Shown: positions 7,143 through 15,272 of the stretch, one piece after another | Position numbering within the stretch: position 1 is the stretch's first letter | How the letters are laid out: each line of letters opens with the position of its first letter | Source of the DNA: Streptomyces sp. NRRL WC-3742 | Lineage (GTDB): Bacteria > Actinomycetota > Actinomycetes > Streptomycetales > Streptomycetaceae | Assembly (NCBI RefSeq): GCF_000720635.1 | Contig: NZ_JOCF01000110.1 | Location: 1 to 16,809 of the forward strand | DNA: 16,809 nt | Direction of reading: 5' to 3' | The notes under the pieces: generated by a model | Databases searched by the model: none | What the model saw: only the letters and a program-made list of their open reading frames with translations | Told to the model about the DNA's origin: nothing | Translations under genes and position numbers: made by a program

Positions 7143-7359
7143 GCTCGACTCCGCCGCCCCACCGCACCCGGCGCCGTCCACACCGCCATCCCCGTCGAAG
7201 CGGATGCGCAGGCGCCCGCCCGGCCGCCTCAGGCACTGCGCTCCCGCCCTTGCGCCTCAGCAGCATCCCGGGAAACCCGCAGGTCACAGCAGCATCGACG
7301 GCCGAGCACGCCCAGCGACCCACCCGGCGCCAGCGCCACCTGCCCCGAAGGACTCCAGC
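7143..7359 (+). promoter_or_regulatory. Leader RNA between the cysteine peptide and sulfite reductase
   Basis: A 217-base untranslated stretch, GC-rich, with no credible gene. It holds possible stems (GCGCAG near 7208 with CTGCGC near 7238) and a repeated CAGCAGCATC (7258-7267 and 7287-7296). Its position between a cysteine leader peptide and the first structural gene suggests an attenuation region. I cannot identify a clear terminator/antiterminator pair by eye. Confidence 0.4.
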
Positions 7360-9084
7360 ATGGCCACCACCCCCGAGACCGCCGAGCCCGCCGCCGACCG
7401 GCCGGCCGCGAGCCGCCCCGCCGCGGCGCGCAAGGTGACCCGCCACCGCGGCGAGGGCCAGTGGGGCATGGGGCACTTCACCCCGCTGAACGCCAACGAG
7501 CAGTTCAAGAAGGACGACGACGGTCTCAATGTGCGGACACGTATTGAGACGATCTACGCGCACCGGGGCTTCGACTCCATCGACCCCGCCGACCTGCGCG
7601 GCCGGATGCGCTGGTGGGGTCTGTACACCCAGCGCAAGGAGGGCATCGACGGCGGCAAGACCGCGATCCTGGAGCCCCACGAGCTGGACGCCGAGTTCTT
7701 CATGCTCCGCGTGCGCATCGACGGCGGCCGCCTGACCGTCCCCCAGCTGCGCGCCGTCGCCGAGGTCTCCGAGCAGTACGCCCGGGGCACCGCCGACCTG
7801 ACCGACCGGCAGAACATCCAGTACCACTGGATCCGCATCGAGGACGTCCCGGCGATCTGGCAGAAGCTGGAGGCCGTGGGCCTGTCCACCACCGAGGCGT
7901 GCGGCGACACCCCGCGCGTCATCCTCGGCTCGCCGGTCGCCGGCGTCGCCGAGGACGAGATCATCGACGGCACCCCCGCCATCGAGGAGATCCAGCGCCG
8001 CTTCATCGGCAACCCGGAGTTCTCCAACCTGCCGCGCAAGTTCAAGTCCGCCGTCTCCGGCTCCCCGCTGCTGGACGTGGCGCACGAGATCAACGACATC
8101 TCCTTCGTCGGCGTCGTCCACCCCGAGCACGGGCCCGGCTTCGACCTGTGGGTCGGCGGCGGCCTGTCCACCAACCCCAAGCTGGGCGTGCGCCTGGGCG
8201 CCTGGGTGCCGCTGGAGGAGGTCGCCGATGTCTACGGCGGCGTCATCGGCATCTTCCGCGACTACGGCTACCGGCGGCTGCGCAACCGCGCCCGCCTCAA
8301 GTTCCTGGTCGCCGACTGGGGCGTGGAGAAGTTCCGCCAGGTGCTCCAGGACGAGTACCTGAAGCGCGAGCTGATCGACGGCCCCGCGCCCGTGGAGCCC
8401 GTCTCCCGCTGGCGCGACCACGTCGGCGTCCACCGCCAGAAGGACGGCCGCTTCTACATCGGCTTCGCCCCGCGCGTCGGCCGCGTCGACGGCAAGCTGC
8501 TCGGCCTGATCGCCGACCTCGCCGCCGCCCACGGCAGCGACCGGGTGCGCACCACCGCCGAGCAGAAGATGCTGATCCTCGACATCGCCGAGGAGCACGT
8601 CGAGTCCGTCGTCGCCGGCCTGGAGGCGCTCGACCTGCGGGTCACCCCGTCGCCGTTCCGCCGCGGCACCATGGCCTGCACCGGCATCGAGTACTGCAAG
8701 CTCGCCATCGTCGAGACCAAGGAGCGCGGCCGCACGCTCATCGACGAGCTGGAGAAGCGCCTGCCGGACTTCCAGGAGCCGCTGACCATCAACATCAACG
8801 GCTGCCCCAACGCCTGCGCCCGCATCCAGGTCGCCGACATCGGCCTCAAGGGCCAGCTCGTCACCGACGAGCACGGCAACCAGGTCGAGGGCTACCAGGT
8901 GCACCTGGGCGGCGCGCTCGGCCTCGAGGCCGGCTTCGGCCGCAAGGTCCGCGGCCTCAAGGTCACCAGCGAGGGCCTGCCCGACTACATCGAGCGCGTG
9001 CTGACCCGCTTCCGGGCCGACCGCGCCGAGGGCGAGCGCTTCGCCCAGTGGACGGCCCGCGCCGACGAGGAGCAGCTGTCGTGA
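7360..9084 (+). CDS. sirA: Ferredoxin-type sulfite reductase (nitrite/sulfite reductase family)
   Basis: A 574-residue siroheme/[4Fe-4S] enzyme carrying out six-electron reduction of sulfite to sulfide. It has two ferredoxin-like half-domains and two siroheme-binding repeats. The cluster/siroheme ligands are C440 and C446 (CTGIEYC) and C482 and C486 (GCPNAC). Y89 (GLYTQR) and C181 (TEACGD) are 92 residues apart, the same spacing as the Tyr69-Cys161 covalent pair of M. tuberculosis NirA/SirA. This favours sulfite over nitrite reductase, as does the cys operon context. The ATG at 7360 has GAAGGA eight bases upstream; a disordered Ala/Pro-rich stretch (about 1-25) precedes the conserved core. 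The reading frame is open upstream but lacks family similarity there. The stop overlaps a GTG at 9081. Confidence 0.94.
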   Translation: MATTPETAEPAADRPAASRPAAARKVTRHRGEGQWGMGHFTPLNANEQFKKDDDGLNVRTRIETIYAHRGFDSIDPADLRGRMRWWGLYTQRKEGIDGGKTAILEPHELDAEFFMLRVRIDGGRLTVPQLRAVAEVSEQYARGTADLTDRQNIQYHWIRIEDVPAIWQKLEAVGLSTTEACGDTPRVILGSPVAGVAEDEIIDGTPAIEEIQRRFIGNPEFSNLPRKFKSAVSGSPLLDVAHEINDISFVGVVHPEHGPGFDLWVGGGLSTNPKLGVRLGAWVPLEEVADVYGGVIGIFRDYGYRRLRNRARLKFLVADWGVEKFRQVLQDEYLKRELIDGPAPVEPVSRWRDHVGVHRQKDGRFYIGFAPRVGRVDGKLLGLIADLAAAHGSDRVRTTAEQKMLILDIAEEHVESVVAGLEALDLRVTPSPFRRGTMACTGIEYCKLAIVETKERGRTLIDELEKRLPDFQEPLTININGCPNACARIQVADIGLKGQLVTDEHGNQVEGYQVHLGGALGLEAGFGRKVRGLKVTSEGLPDYIERVLTRFRADRAEGERFAQWTARADEEQLS

Positions 9085-9164
9085 GCGGGCGCAGCGAGCG
9101 AACCGATCAGGCAGGGCGTGTTCGCGAAGCGAACGCCGAGCGCAGCGAGGTGGGCGATGAGTGA
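9081..9164 (+). CDS. Possible 27-residue coupling ORF
   Basis: GTG at 9081 overlaps the sulfite reductase stop (GTGA). The frame runs 27 codons to TGA at 9162-9164, overlapping the next gene's ATG at 9157. The product is Ser/Glu/Arg-rich with repeated ERSE/RSER motifs, arising from gagcgcagcgag-type DNA, and contains a hairpin-forming GGCGT...ACGCC (9113-9135). No family is known to me. It may only pass ribosomes from sirA to the zinc-ribbon gene, or be non-coding spacer. Confidence 0.25.
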   Translation: MSGRSERTDQAGRVREANAERSEVGDE

Positions 9165-9351
9165 ACGAGCCGCACCCTTCTTCTGCCCGTACTGCGGGGA
9201 CGAGGACCTGCGCCCGTCCGAGGCCGGACACGGCGCCTGGGAATGCCACGGCTGCCGCCGCGCCTTCCAGTTGAAGTTCCTCGGCCTGCTGTCGTCAACC
9301 AGCGGAGCACCGACCAACGGGGGTACGTCACATGAGCAGCACGGCGACTGA
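9157..9351 (+). CDS. Small zinc-ribbon-like protein of the sulfur operon
   Basis: A 64-residue protein with CPYC (C10, C13) and CHGC (C30, C33) separated by 16 residues, forming one four-cysteine metal site. After it comes a short hydrophobic stretch (FQLKFLGLL, 37-45) and a flexible tail. The ATG at 9157 has GAGGTG just upstream. The end overlaps cysH by 20 bases, implying translational coupling. From memory, a hypothetical protein of this size sits at the same place in other Streptomyces cys operons (SCO6101 in S. coelicolor). The architecture suits a zinc ribbon or rubredoxin-like iron site. A role as redox partner or assembly factor for the neighbouring reductases is only an inference. 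Confidence 0.82.
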   Translation: MSERAAPFFCPYCGDEDLRPSEAGHGAWECHGCRRAFQLKFLGLLSSTSGAPTNGGTSHEQHGD

Positions 9352-10033
9352 CTACGCGGAGCTCGCGGAGCGGGCCGGCCGCGAGCTGGAGGAGGCCACG
9401 CCGCAGGAGATCCTGCGCTGGGCCGCCGACACCTTCGGGAGCCGCTTCTGCGTCACCTCCTCGATGGAGGACGCGGTGGTCGCCCACCTCGCCTCCTCGG
9501 TGTTCCCGGGCGTGGACGTCGTGTTCCTGGACACCGGCTACCACTTCCCCGAGACCATCGGCACCCGGGACGCGGTGGCCGCGACCATGCCGGTCAACGT
9601 CATCACGCTCAAGCCCCTGAGGACCGTCGCCGAGCAGGACGCCGAGCACGGGCCGAACCTGCACGACCGCGACCCCGACCTGTGCTGCTCGCTGCGCAAG
9701 GTCGAGCCGCTCAACCGGGGTCTCGGCGCGTACGACGCCTGGGCCACCGGGCTGCGCCGCGACGAGTCCCCGACCCGGGCGAACACCCCGGTCGTCGCGT
9801 GGGACGCGAGGCGCCGCAAGGTCAAGCTCGCCCCGATCGCCCGGTGGACGCAGGAGGACGTGGACGCCTACGTCGCCGCCAACGGCGTGCTGCTCAACCC
9901 GCTGCTGTGGGAGGGCTACACCTCGATCGGCTGCTCGCCGCTGTCCTGCACCCGCAAGCCCGGCGAGGGCGAGGACGCCCGCTCCGGCCGCTGGTCCGGC
10001 TCGGGCAAGACCGAGTGCGGCATCCACCTCTGA
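9332..10033 (+). CDS. cysH: Adenylyl-sulfate (APS/PAPS) reductase CysH
   Basis: A 233-residue reductase converting APS (or PAPS) and a thiol donor to sulfite. The nucleotide loop is VTSSMEDAVV (41-50). FLDTGYHFPET (65-75) and CCSLRKVEPL (118-127) follow. The C-terminal catalytic cysteine is C229 in KTECGIHL. Paired C118/C119 plus a distal pair 82 residues later normally ligate a [4Fe-4S] cluster, marking APS-preferring enzymes. Here the distal pair is C201 and C206 in GCSPLSCT, a CX4C motif instead of the usual CX2C, as if two residues (Leu-Ser) were inserted. The reading frame is intact. The start overlaps the zinc-ribbon gene, with GGGGG nine bases upstream. Substrate choice is inferred. 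Confidence 0.92.
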   Translation: MSSTATDYAELAERAGRELEEATPQEILRWAADTFGSRFCVTSSMEDAVVAHLASSVFPGVDVVFLDTGYHFPETIGTRDAVAATMPVNVITLKPLRTVAEQDAEHGPNLHDRDPDLCCSLRKVEPLNRGLGAYDAWATGLRRDESPTRANTPVVAWDARRRKVKLAPIARWTQEDVDAYVAANGVLLNPLLWEGYTSIGCSPLSCTRKPGEGEDARSGRWSGSGKTECGIHL

Positions 10034-10065
10034 CCACCGCTCACCCACCGCGTAAGGACATCACC

Positions 10066-10662
10066 GTGACAGCTCACACCCTGGCCGCCGCCGGAGCCGC
10101 AGAGGCGGCCCCCGCAGCCGCCCCCTGCGAGCGCGGCGCCACCGTGTGGCTGACCGGGCTGCCGAGCGCGGGCAAGACCACGCTCGCCTTCGCCCTGGCC
10201 GAGCGGCTGCGCGCCGAGGGCCACCGGGTGGAGGTCCTGGACGGCGACGAGATCCGCGAGTTCCTCTCCAAGGGCCTCGGCTTCTCCCGCGAGGACCGCC
10301 ACACCAACGTGACCCGGATCGGCTTCGTCGCCGAGAAGCTCGCCGCCAACGGCGTCAAGGTGCTCGCCCCGGTGATCGCCCCGTTCGCCGACTCCCGCGC
10401 CGCCGTGCGCGAGCGGCACGCGGCCGCCGGCACCGAGTTCCTGGAGATCCACGTGGCCACCCCGGTGGAGCTGTGCGCCGAACGGGACGTCAAGGGCCTG
10501 TACGCCAAGCAGGCGGCGGGCGAGATCACCGGCCTGACCGGTGTGGACGACCCGTACGAGGCGCCGGAGCGCCCGGAGCTGCGCCTGCAGACCCAGGGCC
10601 GCGAGGTCACCGAGTCCGCCGCCGAACTGCACGCCTTCCTGACCGAACGGGGCCTGGCATGA
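10066..10662 (+). CDS. cysC: Adenylyl-sulfate kinase CysC
   Basis: A 198-residue kinase phosphorylating APS at the 3' position to PAPS. It has a Walker A GLPSAGKTT (31-39), the DGDEIR segment (59-64), GFSREDRHTN (72-81), and GLYAKQAAGEITGLTGVDDPYE near the C-terminus. The serine often found in the ISPY/F motif, the proposed phosphoenzyme site of E. coli CysC, is alanine here (IAPF, A105), which suggests direct phosphoryl transfer. The GTG start at 10066 has AAGGA seven bases upstream. An Ala-rich N-terminus of about 22 residues precedes the fold. The stop overlaps the cysD start (ATGA). Having both an APS reductase-type CysH and a kinase suggests PAPS also serves sulfotransferases. Confidence 0.94.
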   Translation: MTAHTLAAAGAAEAAPAAAPCERGATVWLTGLPSAGKTTLAFALAERLRAEGHRVEVLDGDEIREFLSKGLGFSREDRHTNVTRIGFVAEKLAANGVKVLAPVIAPFADSRAAVRERHAAAGTEFLEIHVATPVELCAERDVKGLYAKQAAGEITGLTGVDDPYEAPERPELRLQTQGREVTESAAELHAFLTERGLA

Positions 10663-11615
10663 CCACCGTGACCGACACCTTTGTCCGCGCGGACGACCCT
10701 CACCAGAATTCAGAGGGGCCCTTCGCGCTGTCTCACCTGGACGCGCTGGAGGCCGAGTCGGTGCACATCTTCCGCGAGGTCGCGGGGGAGTTCGAGCGCC
10801 CGGTGATCCTCTTCTCCGGCGGCAAGGACTCCATCGTCATGCTGCACCTGGCGCTCAAGGCGTTCGCGCCCTCGCCGGTGCCGTTCTCGCTGCTGCACGT
10901 CGACACCGGGCACAACTTCCCCGAGGTCATCGCCTACCGCGACCGCGTCGTGGCGCAGCACGGCCTGCGCCTGCACGTGGCCCACGTGCAGGACTTCATC
11001 GACCGCGGCGTGCTGCGCGAGCGCCCGGACGGCACCCGCAACCCGCTGCAGACCGTCCCGCTGCTCGACGCGATCGAGTCGAACCGCTTCGACGCCGTCT
11101 TCGGCGGCGGCCGCCGGGACGAGGAGAAGGCCCGCGCCAAGGAGCGCGTCTTCTCCCTGCGCGACGAGTTCGGCGCCTGGGACCCGCGCCGCCAGCGCCC
11201 CGAGCTGTGGTCGCTGTACAACGGCCGCCACGCGGTGGGCGAGCACGTCCGGGTGTTCCCGCTGTCCAACTGGACGGAGCTGGACGTCTGGCAGTACATC
11301 GAGCGCGAGGGCATCGAGCTGCCGGAGATCTACTACGCGCACGAGCGGGACGTCTTCGCCCGCTCCGGCATGTGGCTGACGGCCGGCGAGTGGGGCGGCC
11401 CGCGGGAGGACGAGCCCGTGGAGCGGCGCCTGGTGCGCTACCGCACCGTCGGCGACATGTCCTGCACCGGCGCCGTCGACTCGGACGCCACCACCATCGA
11501 GGCCGTGATCACCGAGATCGCCGCCAGCCGCCTCACCGAGCGCGGCGCCACCCGCGCCGACGACAAGCTGTCCGAGGCCGCGATGGAAGACCGTAAGCGC
11601 GAAGGGTACTTCTAG
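10659..11615 (+). CDS. cysD: Sulfate adenylyltransferase subunit 2 (CysD)
   Basis: A 318-residue small subunit of ATP sulfurylase, which adenylates sulfate to APS with energy from GTP hydrolysis by CysN. The PP-loop SGGKDS is at 53-58. HVDTGHNFPE is at 80-89, GGGRRDEEKARAKERVFS at 149-166, FPLSNWTELDVWQYI at 200-214, and the conserved end DRKREGYF at 311-318. Length is typical of CysD (about 300). It is ATGA-coupled to cysC and sits 3 bp before cysN, so CysC, CysD and CysN are likely made together. Confidence 0.96.
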   Translation: MTTVTDTFVRADDPHQNSEGPFALSHLDALEAESVHIFREVAGEFERPVILFSGGKDSIVMLHLALKAFAPSPVPFSLLHVDTGHNFPEVIAYRDRVVAQHGLRLHVAHVQDFIDRGVLRERPDGTRNPLQTVPLLDAIESNRFDAVFGGGRRDEEKARAKERVFSLRDEFGAWDPRRQRPELWSLYNGRHAVGEHVRVFPLSNWTELDVWQYIEREGIELPEIYYAHERDVFARSGMWLTAGEWGGPREDEPVERRLVRYRTVGDMSCTGAVDSDATTIEAVITEIAASRLTERGATRADDKLSEAAMEDRKREGYF

Positions 11616-11618
11616 ACA

Positions 11619-12926
11619 ATGAGCACGACGACCGCCACTTCGCTGCTGCGTTTCGCCACCGCCGGTTCCGTCGACGACGGCAAGTCCACCCTGGTCGGGC
11701 GGCTGCTGCACGACTCCAAGTCCGTCCTCGCCGACCAGCTGGAGGCCGTCGAGCACGCCTCCCGCAGCCGCGGCAAGGAGGCGCCTGACCTGGCGCTGCT
11801 CACCGACGGCCTGCGGGCCGAGCGCGAGCAGGGCATCACCATCGACGTCGCCTACCGCTACTTCGCCACCCCCCGGCGGCGGTTCATCCTCGCCGACACC
11901 CCCGGGCACGTGCAGTACACCCGCAACATGGTGACCGGCGCCTCCACCGCCGAGCTCGCCGTCGTCCTGGTCGACGCCCGCAACGGGGTCGTCGAGCAGA
12001 CCCGCCGGCACGCGGCCGTCGCCGCGCTGCTGCGGGTGCCGCACGTGGTGCTGGCCGTCAACAAGATGGACCTCGTCGAGTACGCGGAGCCCGTGTTCGC
12101 GCGGATCGCCGAGGAGTTCACCGCCTACGCCGCCTCCCTGGGCGTCAAGGACGTCCTGGCGGTGCCGATCTCCGCGCTCGCCGGGGACAACGTCGTCGAG
12201 CCGTCCTCGCACATGGACTGGTACGGCGGCCCGACGCTGCTGGAGCACCTGGAGACGGTGCCGGTCGGCAGCGACCCGAGCGCCGAGCCGGCCCGCTTCC
12301 CCGTCCAGTACGTGATCCGCCCGCAGACCGAGGAGCACCCCGACTACCGCGGCTACGCGGGCCAGTTGGCCTCCGGCGTGCTGCGGGTCGGCGACGAGGT
12401 CACCGTGCTGCCCTCCGGGCACACCACCACCGTCGCCGGGATCGACGCGCTGGGCCGCCGGACGGACGTCGCCTGGGCGCCGCAGTCGGTGACCGTTCGC
12501 CTCGCCGACGACCTCGACATCTCCCGCGGCGACCTCATCGCCGCCGGTCCGGCCCCCGAGCCCACCAAGGACATCGAGGCGACCGTCAGCCACCTGAACG
12601 AGCGGCCGCTGCGCGCCGGGGACAAGGTGCTGCTCAAGCACACCACCCGCACGGTGCGCGCCCTGGTCAAGGAGATCAGCTACCGCATCGACATCGACAC
12701 CCTCGAACAGCGCTCCGGCGCCGAGGGGTTGAACGTCAACGACATCGGCCGCGTGGTGCTGCGCACCGCCGAGCCGCTGGCGCTCGACGCCTACTCCGAC
12801 AACCGTCGCACCGGCTCGTTCCTGCTGGTCGACCCGGTGGACGGCACCACTCTCACCGCCGGCATGGCGGGCGAGGCGTTCGACACCGTACGCGCCACGG
12901 ACACCACAGAGGAGGACTGGGTCTGA
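11619..12926 (+). CDS. cysN: Sulfate adenylyltransferase subunit 1 (CysN), GTPase
   Basis: A 435-residue EF-Tu-like GTPase subunit of ATP sulfurylase. Motifs are G1 GSVDDGKST (16-24), REQGITID (69-76, switch I), G3 DTPG (93-96) and G4 NKMD (148-151). Two beta-barrel domains follow (about 225-415). It ends without a CysC fusion, unlike NodQ/CysNC proteins, which fits the separate cysC upstream. The ribosome binding site is weak, and the 3-bp gap to cysD implies coupled translation. It is the last clearly enzymatic gene before a hairpin and the transporter block. Confidence 0.96.
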   Translation: MSTTTATSLLRFATAGSVDDGKSTLVGRLLHDSKSVLADQLEAVEHASRSRGKEAPDLALLTDGLRAEREQGITIDVAYRYFATPRRRFILADTPGHVQYTRNMVTGASTAELAVVLVDARNGVVEQTRRHAAVAALLRVPHVVLAVNKMDLVEYAEPVFARIAEEFTAYAASLGVKDVLAVPISALAGDNVVEPSSHMDWYGGPTLLEHLETVPVGSDPSAEPARFPVQYVIRPQTEEHPDYRGYAGQLASGVLRVGDEVTVLPSGHTTTVAGIDALGRRTDVAWAPQSVTVRLADDLDISRGDLIAAGPAPEPTKDIEATVSHLNERPLRAGDKVLLKHTTRTVRALVKEISYRIDIDTLEQRSGAEGLNVNDIGRVVLRTAEPLALDAYSDNRRTGSFLLVDPVDGTTLTAGMAGEAFDTVRATDTTEEDWV

Positions 12927-13036
12927 TGCCCAGCGAGGCGTTCTCGGGCATGGACAAGGAAGGCGGCCGCATCGGCAGCGGCGTCCTCGGCAGCGGCCAG
13001 GGCGGCCTGACGCGATGTGCGGGCCGGCAGGGCTGA
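12926..13036 (+). CDS. Possible 36-residue ORF overlapping the cysN stop
   Basis: ATG at 12926 overlaps the cysN stop (TGATG) and the frame runs 36 codons to TGA at 13034-13036. The peptide is Gly/Ser-rich with a GSGVLGSG repeat. Only the overlap supports expression; no family is recognised. Its last codons lie in the hairpin at 13026-13049, so translation could influence that structure. It could equally be chance. Confidence 0.2.
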   Translation: MPSEAFSGMDKEGGRIGSGVLGSGQGGLTRCAGRQG

Positions 13037-13049
13037 CACCGGCCCTGCC
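13026..13049 (+). terminator. Hairpin between cysN and the transporter genes
   Basis: GGCAGGGC (13026-13033) and GCCCTGCC (13042-13049) form a perfect 8-bp GC stem with an 8-base loop. It lies in the 245-bp gap between cysN and the lipoprotein gene. No U-tract follows. It may be a partial terminator or an mRNA processing and stability element separating the enzyme and transporter parts of the cluster. The rest of the gap shows no clear promoter. Confidence 0.5.
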
Positions 13050-13171
13050 ACCGGGCTGTCCCACCCCCCACAGCCGCCCGGCTTGCCCGGCACCCCGCTG
13101 CCGCAGCGTCACCTTCCAACTGCCGACCCGAGGCCGCCTCCTGACGGTCCGTCCGCGAACAGGACTCCACC

Positions 13172-14338
13172 ATGGCACCGAACCCGACGCCCGCCCGCAC
13201 CGACGTCTCCCATAGGCGCATCCGCCCCAACGCCGGGCGCATCAGACGCACCGCCGCGGCCGCCGTCGCCGGTCTGAGCGCCATCGCCCTGCTGTCCGCC
13301 TGCTCCTACGGCTCCAAGGCCGACGACAAGCCCAGCGCGGCCGCCCCCGCCGGTTCGGCCACCGGCGCCAAGCTCTCCGCCGACACGGTGAAGATCGGCT
13401 ACTTCGCCAACCTCACCCACGGCACCCCGCTGGTCGGCCTCCAGGAGGGCCTGTTCCAGAAGGAGTTGGGCGCCACCCAGGTCAAGACCCAGGTCTTCAA
13501 CGCGGGCCCCGCCGAGATCGAGGCGCTCAACGCCGGCTCCATCGACATCGGCTGGATCGGCCCCTCCCCCGCGATCAACGGCTACACCAAGTCGGACGGC
13601 AAGTCGCTGAAGATCATCGGCGGTTCGGCCTCCGGCGGCGTCAAGCTGGTCGTCAACCCCGAGAAGGTCCCCTCGCTGGACGACCTCAAGGGCAAGAAGA
13701 TCGCCACCCCGCAGCTGGGCAACACCCAGGACGTGGCGCTGCTCAACTACCTGGCCGGCAAGGGCTTCAAGGTCGACGCGGCCTCCGGCGCGGGCGACGT
13801 CTCGGTGGTGCGCACCGACAACAAGGTCACCCCCGACGCCTACAAGCAGGGCTCCATAGACGGCGCCTGGGTGCCCGAGCCCACCGCGTCCAAGCTCGTC
13901 AGCCTCGGCGCGAAGGTCCTGCTCAACGAGAAGGACGTCTGGCCGGACAAGAAGTTCGTCATCACCAACATCATCGTGTCCCAGAAGTTCCTCAAGGAGC
14001 ACCCGGACGTGGTGGAGGCCGTGCTGCGCGGCTCGGTGAACACCAACGCCTTCATCAAGGCCAACCCGGACAAGGCCAAGGCCGACGCCAACGAGGCCAT
14101 CAAGAAGGAGGCCGGCAACGCGCTGGAGCCGGCCGTCCTCGACCCGGCCTGGGCCGACATCGACTTCCTGGACGACCCGCTGGCGAGCACCCTGCAGTCC
14201 GAGGCCGACCACGCCGTCACCGCCGGGCTCCTCAAGAAGCCCAACCTGAACGGCATCTACGACCTCACCGCGCTGAACAAGGTCCTCGGCGCCCAGGGCC
14301 GGCCCGCCGTGGCGGACGCCGGACTCGGCACCAGGTAA
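13172..14338 (+). CDS. Sulfonate/taurine-type ABC transporter substrate-binding lipoprotein
   Basis: A 388-residue lipoprotein of the SsuA/TauA/NrtA-like (NMT1) class. The N-terminus is basic (RRIRPNAGRIRR, 15-26), then a hydrophobic segment ending in a lipobox LLSAC with C44 as the lipid anchor. A Ser/Ala-rich linker and the two-lobed binding domain follow (about 70-375). VKIGYFANLTHGTPLVGLQEG (73-93) and GSIDIGWIGPSPAINGY (about 122-138) are typical of this class. The arginine pairs resemble a Tat signal, but no clean twin-arginine motif is seen. The ATG at 13172 has AGGA about eight bases upstream. The cys setting implies sulfate or an organic sulfonate as substrate; automated labels usually say aliphatic sulfonate. 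No monooxygenase gene (ssuD or tauD) is in view. Confidence 0.9.
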   Translation: MAPNPTPARTDVSHRRIRPNAGRIRRTAAAAVAGLSAIALLSACSYGSKADDKPSAAAPAGSATGAKLSADTVKIGYFANLTHGTPLVGLQEGLFQKELGATQVKTQVFNAGPAEIEALNAGSIDIGWIGPSPAINGYTKSDGKSLKIIGGSASGGVKLVVNPEKVPSLDDLKGKKIATPQLGNTQDVALLNYLAGKGFKVDAASGAGDVSVVRTDNKVTPDAYKQGSIDGAWVPEPTASKLVSLGAKVLLNEKDVWPDKKFVITNIIVSQKFLKEHPDVVEAVLRGSVNTNAFIKANPDKAKADANEAIKKEAGNALEPAVLDPAWADIDFLDDPLASTLQSEADHAVTAGLLKKPNLNGIYDLTALNKVLGAQGRPAVADAGLGTR

Positions 14339-14344
14339 CTCCGA

Positions 14345-14408
14345 GGTCCGGCCCCGCCCGCCCGGTCGATCCCCGATCGATGCCCACCGCGCGGGCGGGG
14401 CCCGGACC
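14345..14408 (+). terminator. Large nested hairpin between lipoprotein and ATPase genes
   Basis: Bases 14345-14361 pair with 14391-14408 over 17 bp with one bulged G. Inside the loop is a second perfect hairpin TCGATC-CCC-GATCGA (14366-14380). It starts six bases after the lipoprotein stop. Such a structure would protect the upstream mRNA and partly stop transcription, giving more binding protein than membrane components, a common arrangement in ABC operons. Confidence 0.7.
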
Positions 14409-14459
14409 CCGGCTCCGACTCTCCCGCCCAGCCCGACCACTGACGCAGGAGGTGCCCGG

Positions 14460-15258
<799 letters not shown>

Positions 15259-15272
<14 letters not shown>

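Noticed and set aside
7143..7359. SAM or cobalamin riboswitch before the sulfite reductase gene
   Set aside because: None of the conserved core sequences of those riboswitches is present; a cysteine leader peptide explains the region better.
7063..9249. 728-codon minus-strand frame over the sulfite reductase gene
   Set aside because: It is the complement of a gene with clear siroheme and cluster motifs; no family resemblance was found in the antisense product.
9929..9955. Frameshift in cysH at the cluster motif
   Set aside because: The frame continues correctly through the catalytic KTECGIHL end, so the change is a two-codon insertion, not a frameshift.
10710..13178. 822-codon open frame antisense to cysD/cysN
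   Set aside because: It is a GC-rich shadow of two intact, motif-complete genes; its composition (His/Val/Gly/Arg-rich, no domain) is typical of antisense frames in such genomes.
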